NCBI GenBank assembly: GCA_000181795.3
Contig: CM012954.1
Coordinates: 14,086,999 to 14,150,998 of the forward strand
From: Trichinella spiralis
Lineage: Eukaryota > Nematoda > Enoplea > Trichinellida > Trichinellidae
Length of the DNA stretch: 64,000 nt
Reading direction: 5' to 3'
The notes under the pieces were generated by a model. It saw only the letters and a program-made list of their open reading frames with translations. It was not told where the DNA came from and searched no databases. Made by a program: the position numbers and the translations under genes. Below are positions 13,120-25,131 of the stretch, piece by piece. Every line of letters begins with the position of its first letter. Position 1 is the first letter of the stretch.

Positions 13120-15209
13120 TAGCCCAATTTAAGCAATCACCCACTGTCCATTTCCATATTTATTATATATTTGCATTTTTTTGGCTTTTCATTCCAGGCG
13201 CGTACAGATACTTTGTATAGCATGCATACAGCAGACTGTAACTGCTACAGATTGTTCCACTTGCCGGTGCTTTTCTTTTCTCATCAATATCTAATATTCA
13301 CACACGCGCACCCTATATATATTTATACATTCCTTTTTGGTATTTTAATATCATTTGCAAAAGTGAAATGTTTCTTCTTTATTAATTTGTTACAAATAAA
13401 CAGCACCAGTGAAATATTACTACCGATCTACTAGCGACAAAGCAGTAATCATTTTTTTAATTTTTCTTAATTTTTTGGCTTGAATTATTTTTTTCAATCA
13501 ACGTCAATTGTCATTTTTTGTTGTTTAAACAAGCAGCCATAAGTGTGAGAAGTTAGTTGGGGAAAAAGGATTTTGATTATTTCCATTGTGAAGTTTTGTG
13601 TGTGTTTTGTTGAAATATAAATCCATCCATCATATATATATATATATATACTGAATGTCTGATTATTGCGTTTCAGTTCAGAGTGGAGTTGATGTAGCCG
13701 TTGTCGTTTTTGTACTCTTTCTAGACCACTTCATAACATCAAAAATGAATGGCATTTGGCGTCCATTAGTGTGGCTATAATTCAACGTAGATGACATTTA
13801 GCTTGATGACAGCTGTCAGACTTTGTCAGTGGACTTTTTTTTGTCTCTTTCTTTAACATTGAGCTTATCTGAGGTAATCCATCCATCTTGGGGCGTTTTC
13901 TTTTCTTTTCTGTTGCTTTAACTCATGACTGTTGTTTTACTTAATTAATTCAAGCAATAACTATTATGAATAAATACAAGAATATGTGTATACGGCGGCG
14001 ACGAATTGTACAAACATGCTTATGAAAACTACACTTCAATTGAGCAAACATAATTCAATATTGCAGATTATGTGCAGAATAAATATAATTTGTTTAATTT
14101 AATGATATTTTCAGATGTAACATCTCTTCCTTGTCTTGTTAAGGTACCAATCAGTGGTTTTTGTTTTGCGTTTTGAAAAACAGTGAGAGGTAGATTTTTC
14201 AGATCGATCACTCATTGCGTTTTGATCAGATGAGTGTTGTTAGGCGTTGGATGTCATTAATAGGCACTGACGTGCAGTTTATAGCGGCTGCTAATATCCA
14301 TTTACTTATTAGCGAGCGTGTTGCAGTCAAAGAGGAAATGTTGTGAATTAGCGGAACTTTGAAGAGAGTTGTTCAACTTTTATTCAATCTACATGAAATG
14401 AATATTATTAGTTGATAAATAATACAATAAAATTATTTATTACTTCAACTCAAAACTCGCTTCTCATGCTGATAATAAATTATACAAACATACAGAGAGA
14501 GAGAGAGAGAGAGTATGCTGGGTTTTATTTTAAATCAAAAAAGAAGACAAAACAAAAAAGTTTAATTTTTAATATTTATGCATTTGTTTAATTGTTCAGC
14601 TGCACGCATGCACTGAATTGTTGTTGGTGATGACTTATTGATGCTTTTTGCAGATTAGTGTGGTTGATGTGAAAACTGCATCCCAATTTGTTCGTTTCAG
14701 TACGACAGAATTTCTACTAGTAAGTTCATTTTTGCATTACTGTTGTTTTGCACATTATTTATAATTATTGCTCTCGGGTAAGTAAATTCATCGAAAAAAA
14801 GTTAATCAAAGTAAGCATTGTCGTCACATTGGCATCATTTTATTAATTTAATTCAGTGATCAGATCAAGCAAAATTATGATGCTTTTATCATTCATCATT
14901 TTTACTAGTACAGTATGCAGTTGATTATCTTCTATCTTCCTGGAATCATTCATTCAGTTTTATAAATTTTACTCGCTACTGTTGATTATTCGCACGCCAA
15001 AAAAAAAGAAACATGAAAAACTTTTATTCTTCTAATAAAGTGGAAGCACCGAACAATGAACAGCAAACAACAACAACATCAGCAGCAACAAAATTCATTA
15101 AGATGAATGACTAGAGAGAGCAATAGGAAAATGAATTATTGAAAGCAAAAAGAAAAAATGCCACCCGTGCCAAGGATTTTATCTATATACGTTGCAGTTC
15201 TGTACAGTT
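13120..15209. other. Intergenic region between convergent Ly6-like gene and MAN1B1
   Basis: About 2.1 kb of AT-rich DNA between two genes that point toward each other. It holds an (AT)n tract at about 13632-13650 and a (GA)n tract at about 14492-14512. No open frame with coding features, tRNA or hairpin RNA was recognised. Confidence 0.4.
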
Positions 15210-18031
15210 TCAATATTGATAAATTGGCAACGGATGTCCTTCTGTATTGAAAACATATTCGTCCAACGTTAGTGTAGAATTGTCGTCGTCGAACAATAAA
15301 TATAGGTATTTGAGTGTTTCAGCTAAGAAGAAGCTTTCCATTTTTTCAATGCACTTCGGCTCTTCTACCAGTACACTTTGCACGGAACAATAGCCGTTGA
15401 CTTGTTTGGCATGTTTTTCAATTGCTTGAAACACTTGCCACCCCCAATCTTGATAAATAGGATCTTTTGTAATACGATACAAATAAAACCAACTTTCAAT
15501 TGCTTCTGGTCTGAGGAGACTGTGCGAGTCAGCTTGCTAGTGAGAAGAAAAAAAACAGTTAAGTTTTCTCTGGTACTTATGAACAGTATAATTGTTTTGG
15601 TAGTGTTACTTTGATTTCAATGTCCGGTTTCGAAGACAAATCATTCACATTGAAATACGCAATCTCGGGACCCAAGCCCAGTGGATTGGCAGCGTAAAAT
15701 TCATAACATGTTGTTGCTACACTTTTCGCCGTCTCCAGTAGCATTTCATTCAAACCGTGATGCACTGCTAACGCCAGCTGACCTGGCAGAAAGCAAACCA
15801 AATGATCCTTATATTACAAAATAGTCGTGTATTATTCAACTAAAGCAACCAATAATGTAGATAAACTGTATATTTCATTTCAATTACCATTTTCGGTGAA
15901 AATGACGAATTTTGAAGCAATTCTCCAACAAATGCTAATTTTCGAGATTTACTACGTCGAAGAAGCAACTTAGTAACACCGGACATGCTTTTCAAAAAAT
16001 CATCCTTTAACCTGAAAAAAGCATATGGATGGAGGATGTTCAAGGGGAATAAATTATAGTAGTAATTATAATATAACACACCAATTAATTGTTTTTCCTG
16101 TCTGAAGCCATTGTTTCAGTAAATATTCATAGTAACTGTCTGTACGGGCGCCTAAGGTGATTCGACCTTCTTTGACAAATTTTCCCGTATCGACATTGAT
16201 GAACATTGGACACAGACCAGCGTATTTTTTACACTGCTGCTGATTGTGAATAGTAGTTGACACTTTGAACGCTGCTAACTGAAATAAAACGATGTTCAAC
16301 AACAGTACTTTTATATAAAATAGAAAAATATAATTTGTGTGAAATGGAATTTGTACTTCGTATTTGGAATCATTTGTAGCTCGACTGAGTTCTCGAAATT
16401 CAAGCTGCAAGCTAGCCACTTCTGAAAGCGAACTAAGCGACATCCACGGTGGATTTCGCCCTTCGCCAGTGTGCAAATTAACATCACTGTATGGGATACC
16501 ACTTTTAGTGGAAAATGCAGGCATAAGACGATCACCTAATTCTTTCTGCAACAGCTGTATTTTAAAATTAACATAATTAAAAATAATTTCTTTATATAAA
16601 CCGCTTTTTCTAGAAACAGATCATCATCCGTAAGGCGATAAACACTCAGCAAGCCTCCGAGAATACGTATAGTCACTTCGAAAAGACTGACAAATCGATC
16701 TACATCCGCACTGAATGTTGAAAATTGATTTCGTACTGCAGTAAATTCTGAAAGGTATTCTCGACAATGACAAATCATAGCTCTCAACTGTTGTACATGT
16801 GTACACATTTAATTGTTTACCTTCATTCAGACCCATGATTAACATCGTGTCCAAACTGTCCACCAGAGTCAGTTGCAAGCCGAACCATTCCTTGGTAGGT
16901 TTGGCGTTGACAGGATCCAGCATATCACTGCCGAAAGCATACCGCTTGTACGCATCCCAAGCATGACGGAACGCGTTCACCACGGCTCTCTGGCGTTCAT
17001 TGGACGGTCCTTTATCATAAAAGTAAACAATAATTCAAATTCATTTAATCTGCATACCAAAATGCAATATAATCACCATTGAAATTCCCTGCTCTTTTTC
17101 CTTCATCTATTTCATAGGACATACTAATCACTGGTTGTGTTTTGACATTTACTGCAACGTCCTACAAAATATTCGGAAAAATCAAATGCGCTTACTAAAC
17201 AGATAATAGCAACAGATTTCATTATTTGCAAACTGGTAACAATATTTAAACAATGCATAACGTGGTCCATATATTCTGTACTAATTGTACAAAATAATAT
17301 TACATTTTCTTTATTTAGATGGTTTTCAAAAAAGTGAAAATGTTTGATTTAATGAATTAATACATGTATATATATAATTAAATAGTTTTATACAAGATAT
17401 TTATTAATTTCAATATCAAACGAAAATTATAACATTAACTAACTTGAAAATAGTTTATACTGTAGTATATTATACATCATATTTTGACAAGTTGTTGTTG
17501 TTTGATCTGAAAATACATTTCATTTGAAAAAAATTTCGAAATTTCTCTACAGCTGTATGTAAAATAATGTTCTTTTAATCACATACAAAACGATTCATTC
17601 AAATGTACTGCAGTTCTAGCGTTATTAATGCAGATAATGTTGACATTGAAAATTTCATCATGCTGAATACAGTATAGTATACAAATGCACTCATAAATGA
17701 ATGTTAAAATTACTTATACTACTAATAGTACATAATTAACTACTAACAGTCTTAGCAGAAGTCAACAATACTTACATCATCTTTCTTGACACGACGAAGA
17801 TATAATAAAGCAGCTGAGCATGTACTGAATATACCAATTATGATCAACAAGAAGCGCACAATTCTAGGTATTCGTCTCCAGTTCTGAAGGAAACAAGTCT
17901 ACTGTTATTAGGGTTGTTGATTAAAAAATATCTGTAATTTTCAGTACTCGGCTGAAAGCAGTTTTCAAGCGACGCTGCTTTTGAATATTACCCAAATTTT
18001 CATCGATGTCAATTATTAATGGGGCGTGCAT
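15210..18031 (-). CDS. MAN1B1: ER mannosyl-oligosaccharide 1,2-alpha-mannosidase (GH47)
   Basis: Removes one mannose from Man9GlcNAc2 in the early secretory pathway, marking glycoproteins for ER-associated degradation. The first exon (ATG at 18029-18031) gives a short cytoplasmic tail. The second (about 17773-17884) encodes one membrane anchor ([20 protein letters not shown]), so it is a type II membrane protein. After an intron of about 600 bases comes a stem exon (about 17070-17162), then the GH47 catalytic domain. Motifs in order: [143 protein letters not shown] and [12 protein letters not shown] at 15210-15212. The retained [13 protein letters not shown] and NTEGHP segments indicate an active enzyme. 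The order and spacing match human MAN1B1 better than Golgi mannosidase I. Confidence 0.95.
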
Positions 18032-18949
18032 TTACCAACTGAAATGATTGTCAATTCTAAAATTTCAAGCATATAAAATACGGCGAAAGCTGTATCAGTA
18101 AATAAATTTCATGTACAATCACTGTAACACCAAGCGCGTTCAATAGTAAATAGCAAAGACTGTTTGCATTACTGAAAGTTACATTGAAGCTCAGTAACAA
18201 GCATCAATACAAACATTAATGAATATAAATATATAATTCTCCTGCCGTTAATCGTACATTTTTCGTTACTATTTTTACAAGGCAATTACTGTAATTATAA
18301 TTATTCAGGTTTTATTCATTATGCACAAATTGTTGTTATCCACTTTTATTTTGTTAAATAAAAAATTAGCTTGATAATAGAAGGAATTTGATAAATTAAA
18401 AAAATTATTTTAGAATGAATTCACTGTTTTTTATTCTTTAACTACGTTAATGTTATCGAAGAAAAAACAATATTTAATGGTCATTGTTGTATAATAAGTT
18501 TCACAAATTGAACTTGAATGTTGATAAAAAGTACAGTGGTGATGCGATAATTGTAGTCCAAAGGTATGTAGGTGTTGGAGCTTGTAATTTGTAATTGCAA
18601 AGCTGTCTCAAATTATTTTTAACTTTCTGATACTAGAATAGCCAAAAATAATATGCTTTATTATTTTTTTCAATTTTACAACCTTCATTTTGTTTTACTT
18701 TGATGAACATCAATGTGAGCGTACAATTTCTGTTTAAACAAATGAATATTGATATCATTATTTTATTGCAGTTTTGTTTTGATGGTGGATAGTACTGACG
18801 AATAGCAGTTGAACAATGGATGTTTGGAAGCGATGTCAGAAGGAAAAATACTAATGAAGCTATTCAACAACAACAACAACGTATTGGTTGATCATTTTCA
18901 CTGCCGATATTGTTTGAAGTGATGATAAAGGAGTGAAAAATATTTTACA
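18032..18949. other. Shared divergent promoter region MAN1B1 / ATG16L
   Basis: About 0.9 kb between the start codons of two genes transcribed away from each other. AT-rich; contains several short open stretches but nothing gene-like. Presumably holds both promoters and 5' UTRs; no TATA or CCAAT element stood out. Confidence 0.45.
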
Positions 18950-21601
18950 ATGAGCTATCGTGATGTGATTTTTGATCAACTAAAATGTCGTAACCAGTCG
19001 ATGAACGATGCGTATATGGATATATATCTGTCGTGTAATAATTTTGCAATTTGTTCTATTGAAATTCTATTTGGAATCTTTTTTTGATTTAGATTCAGAA
19101 CTGTTCGATGCTGTATCACATTTGAAATCTGTTATTAAACGACTTAGCACAACTGACGGGAAAGGTGGAGAAAATGAAATTGATAAAGAAAAAATAAGAA
19201 CTCTTGAAACTCAGCTTTTGGAACTGCAGCAAGAAAGGGCAGATTTGTATAAAAAACGCGGCGAAGTATTTTTCTTTTTTTTAGTTTAGTTACATCTTTG
19301 CGTGATTTGATTTAATATTTTAATAATTTCGTGTAAAATATCAAACACTGAACGTTTTTTCTGTTCGATAGCATTATTATTAATATTATTAATACTAATA
19401 TTATTGCTAATAATGATAGATAAATTTGCTTAGAACGCCGAAATGCTTATTGAACTTAACAGAAAGTTGGAAGAAAAGGAAGATGAACGATTGCATGCTT
19501 TGAAGCAGTAAGTTTAATTATTTTGATCAGGTGTTTCAGATGTTTCCTAAGACAGAAGATATTTTATTTAGACTGGAATGCAATTTAGAAGAAAAGCAAA
19601 AGCTTGAAGCTGAAAATAGAAAACTCAAAGAAAACTTGGAAAATATGACTAAGAATAATCAGGTCGTCAGAATGAATTGATTGATGTGTCGCTTTTTGAA
19701 TTTAAATAAATTGTGCTTGTCAATTGTAGTTGTTGAAAGACGAACATGTAGTTTTGCAGAGTACTTTGACCGTGCTCGAAGGACAGTTTCAAGCTCTCAA
19801 AGTTGAAAATGCTCAAATGTTAGACAGGTGGAAGTTGTTGAATCAACGTGAAGCGGATGTTTTGAATTTGGAAAATGATCTGCAGATGCAGTAACTGTTT
19901 TCTTCGTATTATTATGTTTATGGCACATTTGTTGTTTTCTGTGTTTCGTAGGATGAGGAGTTTGAAACTTCAGTATGAATTAGCCGAAGCAGCTGAGCCG
20001 TTTGTTCAAATTGATGACATGGAAAACATGTAAGAAATGCATTTTTTTTAATGTGTCAATAAGTTTTCCAATGTTACAATACAAGTGGATTGCATAGCAC
20101 ATAAAAATGTAGACTTTAATATATATATAGTTTTGTAAAGATGGTGTAGTTATTATGATATTGTTTTTGAATCACACCAAATGATCGAAGTGCATTTAGA
20201 AAAGATTCACCGTCGCCGTCAATATCTGATTCTAGTGGTTCATTTGTTCCCAAGTCGTTGAAATGCAAATTCGTAAGCACTGAGAAAGTCACATCTGTTA
20301 GAATTACTTTGATTCTCTTTCAGGAAGCTCACGATGGAGAAGTGTTGACATTGTGCTGGGGTCGTTGTGGGAAAATTTTAGCCACTGGCGGAACGGATCG
20401 ACGGCTTAAACTGTGGGAAATTGTTGACGGTTGGATGATGTTTCTTTGAATAATGGCGAAAGAAATGCATTTTTTAAATGGGAAAAAATTGTTTTTTCCA
20501 GGTCAGCATGGTAGGCCGGCTACATTGATGGGATGCAATCAGGCTGTGACTTGTGCGGATTTTGATCTCAACGGAAGTCTAGTGTTGGCGGGAAGCAATG
20601 ATTTCGCCACTCGCATCTGGAGTGTTGCTGACCAGCGACTTCGACACTCGCTTACTGGCCACAGCGGCAAAGTTTTGTGTGCGAAATTTGTAACTGGCGG
20701 TCGAGTGATCACTGGTTCGCATGACCGTACGATTCGAATTTGGGATCTTCAAGGTCGATCCTGTAAGTAGTGAATTTAAAGTAGCAAAACATATTTAAAC
20801 TAACTCAAATTGTAAGTGCGGTGTAATTTATTAATAATTAAATGAAAAAAAAATTTTTTATCCTAGGCTATAGAACGTTGCTTTCCGCTTCGACTTGTTA
20901 CGATCTGGTGGCGGTTGGCAATTCGCAGTCAATGCTGATTAGTGGTCATTTTGACAAAAAAATACGTTTTTGGGATGATCGTTGTCAACACGTGGTAAAA
21001 GATATGCAAGTTGGAGGAAAAATTACATCTCTCGACGTAGCCAACGGTAAATAGTTAGTTCTTTTATAAATCTAATTATATTTGTCATCTGCATATTTTT
21101 CTTTTCATCTTCAGATGACGTCAATTTACTATGCACTACCAGAGAAGATTTGATTTATTGCATTGATTTGAGGCAGTGTTTGGTGAAACGTAGTTTTGGG
21201 TAAATTAACTTTTTGTTGAGTACTTTTATAGTCAGTTTTTAAATTCACTAAATGATTTGCAATGTTTAACAGTTGGTTTAATGAGAGGCTTCTTTTTTTT
21301 TGTAGGGCCGATGGTTTCAAAATTGGTTATGATTTTGTCAGAGGAAAATTCAGTCCTGATTCACACTATTGCATCTGCGGCTCAGCAGATGGAAATGTTT
21401 ACATATGGAATGCAATGTCAGGCAAATTGGAAACAGTTCTAACCAACGGACATAGGTTCGTTTTGAGATTCATTATTTTTGTCATATTATTTTTTAAATA
21501 TTGATTTTTGTAGTTCTTGTGTAATTGCATCCATGTGGAACTTGGATGGAACAGTTGTGGCCACTTGTGAAAAACAAAAAGTAGTATCAATATGGATGTA
21601 A
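18950..21601 (+). CDS. ATG16L1: Autophagy-related protein 16-like
   Basis: Forms the ATG12-ATG5-ATG16L complex that directs lipidation of LC3/GABARAP on the phagophore. Exon 1 starts at the ATG in ACAATGAGC and encodes an ATG5-binding helix (FDQLKCRNQSMNDAYMDIYL), in register with the human N-terminus. A long coiled coil over several small exons follows (about 19093-20030). After a short Ser-rich linker (KDSPSPSISDSSGS) there is a WD40 propeller with diagnostic strings: EAHDGEVLTL, ATGGTDRRLKLWE, AGSNDFATRIWSV, LRHSLTGHSGKVL, GSHDRTIRIWDL, SGHFDKKIRFWDDR and CGSADGNVYIWNAMSGKLE. TAA at 21599-21601. The linker between coiled coil and propeller is much shorter than in vertebrate ATG16L1. Ten or more exons; junctions checked in phase where read. 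Confidence 0.95.
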
Positions 21602-21613
21602 TGCTGATATATG

Positions 21614-21619
21614 AATAAA
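21614..21619 (+). terminator. Polyadenylation signal of ATG16L
   Basis: AATAAA only 13 bases after the ATG16L stop and about 130 bases before the XRCC2 start codon, so the 3' UTR must be very short or overlap the next gene's leader. Confidence 0.5.
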
Positions 21620-21745
21620 ATTGTTTCATAAATGGAGATGTTATTTTTGCTGTACATACGTTCAAATATATATTTTTTTTAATTTTTGTCTTTGACTTTT
21701 CATTTCTCTAAATTTTTGCTTATTAGTGTATGAATTTAGTTTTCA

Positions 21746-22601
21746 ATGACTTTTAAATATCGTACCGAGACTGGTAGTCAGGTGAGTTTTGTTCGCATGC
21801 TGTGGATAGTTTTGAATTCTTTTATAAATATTACAACAGTATTTATAATTTTCTTTTATCTTTACGCGCATTTATGTGTACGCATTGTATGTTTAGCTGT
21901 TTTCACGTTTAAATCCGAAACCAGCTTTATCGATATCTCTGGGAGGTCTGTTTCCTGACCCATTGCAGCCGAAGCATATTGTGGAAATTGTCGGCGGCAG
22001 CGGCTCTGGGAAAACGTTGCTTCTGCTGGAAGTGATCGCCAGTTGCATTATTGATCTTCAGGTAGGTGTGCTGCTGTTGGACTGTGATCGTCATTTTTGT
22101 TTATCCGCTCTGGTGAACGTGTTGTCCATGCGTAATCCGGGTGCCAAAGATGAACAAGCTTTGCTGAACTGTTTGAATCGACTTCACTCGATCGTTTGCC
22201 GCAACGGCGAGGATTTGTGGCACAGTTTGGATTTTGCCGACAAAATTGTCCACCGTACCGCTTCACTGATGAACGTGATAATTATTGACAGTGTTTCGGC
22301 TTTTTCTCTGACCAGTGCCGGTAATTTGCGCGAAAAGCACGAACGTCTGGTCTTGAAAGTGCGACGCACAGTCGAAGAGCACAATTTGGTCGCTTTCATC
22401 ACCAGGCAAACGGTCACCAGACATCCAGACCGTGCAGAAGAAACTGGACGTCATGTTTCTGCAATTTTGGACCATTGTTGGCGCAAAGCCAACACCGTAC
22501 GCGTGCAAACCCATTGCTTCAACTGGAATCAGTTTCAAGCCACCGTGGACAATCGAATTGTTCATTTTCGATCGATTAATGGAAGACCCTGTTTCAATTG
22601 A
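21746..22601 (+). CDS. XRCC2: XRCC2, RAD51-paralogue of homologous recombination
   Basis: RecA/RAD51-fold ATPase that works with RAD51D in the BCDX2 complex to support RAD51 filaments. Two exons, 21746-21781 and 21897-22601, give 246 residues (human 280). The N-terminus YRTETGSQ-LFSRLNPKP matches human HRAESGTELLARLEG, and this match fixes the splice. The Walker A is GGSGSGKT, near residue 43. The Walker B is NVIIIDSVSAFSLTSAG; the human equivalent LLILDSLSAF is specific to XRCC2 among paralogues. HDR helices follow (RTVEEHNLVAFITRQTVTRH). The protein is shorter at the C-terminus than in human. Its start lies 144 bases after the ATG16L stop. The exon is richer in G+C than surrounding DNA. A different RAD51 paralogue is possible but the N-terminus argues for XRCC2. 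Confidence 0.85.
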
Positions 22602-22786
22602 CTGTTAGTCTTCTTTGTTCGGCGAACGTCGTTCTGTACGCGCTGTTTTTGGTATGATGTTGAAATTGTACGAATTTTTTTTCATTTCAAACAATTCTAC
22701 CTGCGTATCAGTTTACTTACAGTCTGACATGTGTGAGTAGGTAATAATATATTGAATGTGAACGGTGAATTTTGTGTTTGGTGAAA

Positions 22787-24223
22787 TTAATTTCCGTGTG
22801 CCACATCAACCGGATCAAATGCGAGTGCCAATTTGATCGGTTTTTCTTTTTTTGCAATCACCTGCAGATATTTTTCATTTTTAAATTTAAACTGCACCGT
22901 TTTCGGGTCGATGTTCAACGGCATTTGATAACTGCGGAACAGTTCCCTTGCGCGGTATTGGTTTGTTGGCAATGGGGCGTTCGATTTGCAATGAATCAGC
23001 AATTCGTTGCCCATCACTTTTGCCTAAATGAATAATTTATCAGTCATACAATTTGGATGCAATTTTATCTAAATGACAATTTACGTTTCAAAAATAAAGC
23101 GGTCATCACTGGCAGACAAATGATTCCTGTCTTAAGCATTAATTAGAAAGAATATTTATCATTTTGTTCATAGTTGATCTTTCTTCATTTCTAAGTAAAC
23201 GTAAAGTGCTTTAATTTTAGTAACAATGTAAACAGTGATTAAGATTAATTTGGAGGCTTGAAGAGAAAGACCCAAATGCTGGTGCACAACTAGTGCTCAC
23301 GAACAATTGTAATTATTTCAATGCAAATCGTTTTTTCTCAATTTCTCTTCAAGATAACATTTTTTAAAGTAGTTTAGGTGTAATATTTTTTTCTGGTGAT
23401 TTAAGCGGAACTGAAATTTGTTTTATTGGTTTTTTTATGCACTTAACACTCACTACCTCTCGAAACTTGGCAAATATTTTCAGTTGAAATAAACTGTTGT
23501 TTTTCAAATCTAATGCACTCTTATTGTGCATTTGTCAACAGAAATTGTGAAAAAATTTTAAATATTCGTCATTGTTATATTTATTATATTATTGGTTTGC
23601 TGTTTCTGAATTTTTGACCGTTGATTTAAAGTTGAAAAATTGCCAATATCCCTAAATATCAAGAATCAAATTTTAAAACCGTCTATTTCAGTTTTGAATT
23701 AATCATTAAATTTTTTCAAACTTTGAACAATGTAGATAAAATTGTTTTTATAGTTTGTTGAAAATGCAGATATTCGATACTTACGGCTACTTCAGCGGAT
23801 GTGAACGGTGCGATGGCGAGCTTGACTTCAAACTCATTTTCAGTGTTGTAAACACTGACTGGTCCCAAAGGCCAGTCCCAGAGTGACGAAGAACGGTCAC
23901 TGAAGCCTCCTTGGCCAAAGCCCGCCGGCTTTTTCCTGCCTAGCATTGGTGATGTCATCGTTGTTGTAACTGGGACTGTTTCTGTTTCGGCGGTGATTTG
24001 CTTCACTTCATCAGAATCGACGAGATTATTCAATTCAGCTAGACTGTGGATGAGCTGTTTTGCTTCAAGCGTCCTCTGACCACGTATCAAACCCCGGCGT
24101 GTATAAACCGTTGGATTATCAATGGCCACAAATTGCGGATTCACGCTTTCCCGGCGTGTTTTCAACGATCGACATTCCTCTGGGCAGGGTTCGTCTTTGC
24201 ACTCTTCGTTTGCCGTACCATTT
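22787..24223 (-). CDS. Small heat-shock (alpha-crystallin domain) protein, divergent
   Basis: The Hsp20/alpha-crystallin domain is split by an intron between 23785 and 23023. The upstream exon ends NEFEVKLAIAPFTSAEVA; the downstream exon continues AKVMGNELLIHCKS, then YRARELFRSYQMPLNIDP, then LQVIAKKEKP, with TAA at 22787-22789. These match the beta-strand order of sHSPs (FEVKLDVxxFxPEEL, LxVEGKH, REFxRxYxLPxxVDP). Such proteins are ATP-independent holdases. The Arg of FxRxY is kept (FRSYQ), but the G-V/I-L motif is not obvious. The N-terminal arm is unusually long and starts Cys-rich (ECKDEPCPEECRS). The true start is uncertain: the frame opens at a splice acceptor near 24224. A tiny exon with ATG at 24363-24365 would join in phase; the first in-frame ATG inside the exon is at 23956-23958. 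Runs tail-to-tail with XRCC2. Confidence 0.72.
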
Positions 24224-25131
24224 CTTAAACCAATAAAGAAAACATATCAAGCATTTACTAATGAGATATATTTATTGCGTGAAAAATTGGAATATTCCTT
24301 CTTCTCACTCTTTCCTCTCTGCCATAGTTGTTGTTCGTGAAAAATCATCAACACAGTTTGCACATTCTCAGCAACCTGGTGGAGCTGGATATGGTTTGAT
24401 CAATTTTTGATAGCTGCGTTGAAATTCGACAATTTATTTCTGCCAATGAAATTCAGTCATTTCAGTATATATATCGAAAAGTCTGTTTGCCAAACCACAA
24501 CCACTCGACCGCGGACAGCTTTCGGACAAGCTTTTTATAAAGCTGGAAAAATTCTGGCATTGTCACCGACCAGGTGCTTTCTGACAACCACTGAAACTCC
24601 ACCAAACTGATGGCAGTGGCGCATCAACTGGTAGAACCACTTGAAAGCCAAGCGAAGTGCTTTTCGTTGCCACTATTTATTTTTCAATTAAAAAAGGTTT
24701 TTCTTCCTGCAAGTGAAATTTTATTTATTTTTTTCAAAATATTCAACCTTTTCCTTTTATATGACTGTTTTAATTTAAGGAAAAGCTAACTAAGTGAACA
24801 GTTGAAGAGACTTTTTTCTCCCGTTTCTGTAATAAGATACTTTTGCAAAGTATTTAAATAGCAAAATATGGTTCAAAAAGAACTGGGTTTGATGTTTTTA
24901 TTTATTTTATTCAACTATTGATACAATTTATAGGGTAATTGTGAGTTGTTTTTTAAATTAATGAGTGATTTACAATATTTTTAGTGCATACTTAATCATC
25001 AGTTTACTGTAATGTGCCAGACAACCGCTAAAGAATGAATGAATTTTGGTATCACAGTTTTACGCTTATTTAGCCGTAAATTGTTGTTCAGTACAGCTTG
25101 TTGCAAATTTCCAAACAAATACAGCTCTATC
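24224..25131. other. Head-to-head intergenic region, small heat-shock gene / LIG1
   Basis: About 0.9 kb between the first coding exon of the minus-strand alpha-crystallin gene and the LIG1 start. It carries the minus-strand TATA box and a G+C-richer block (24480-24660) that is probably promoter. The rest is AT-rich with no gene. Confidence 0.45.
24531..24542 (-). promoter_or_regulatory. TATA box, probable promoter of the small heat-shock gene
   Basis: On the minus strand the sequence reads CTTTATAAAAAG, a good TATA match about 170-300 bases upstream of the first coding exons. Heat-shock genes commonly have TATA promoters. I looked for the paired nGAAnnTTCn heat-shock element nearby and saw only imperfectly spaced copies, such as GAAAAATTC at 24546-24554. 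Confidence 0.35.

Noticed and set aside
24541-24660. Heat-shock elements upstream of the small heat-shock gene
   Set aside because: GAA and TTC units are present but not in the alternating two-base-spaced array expected of a functional element.
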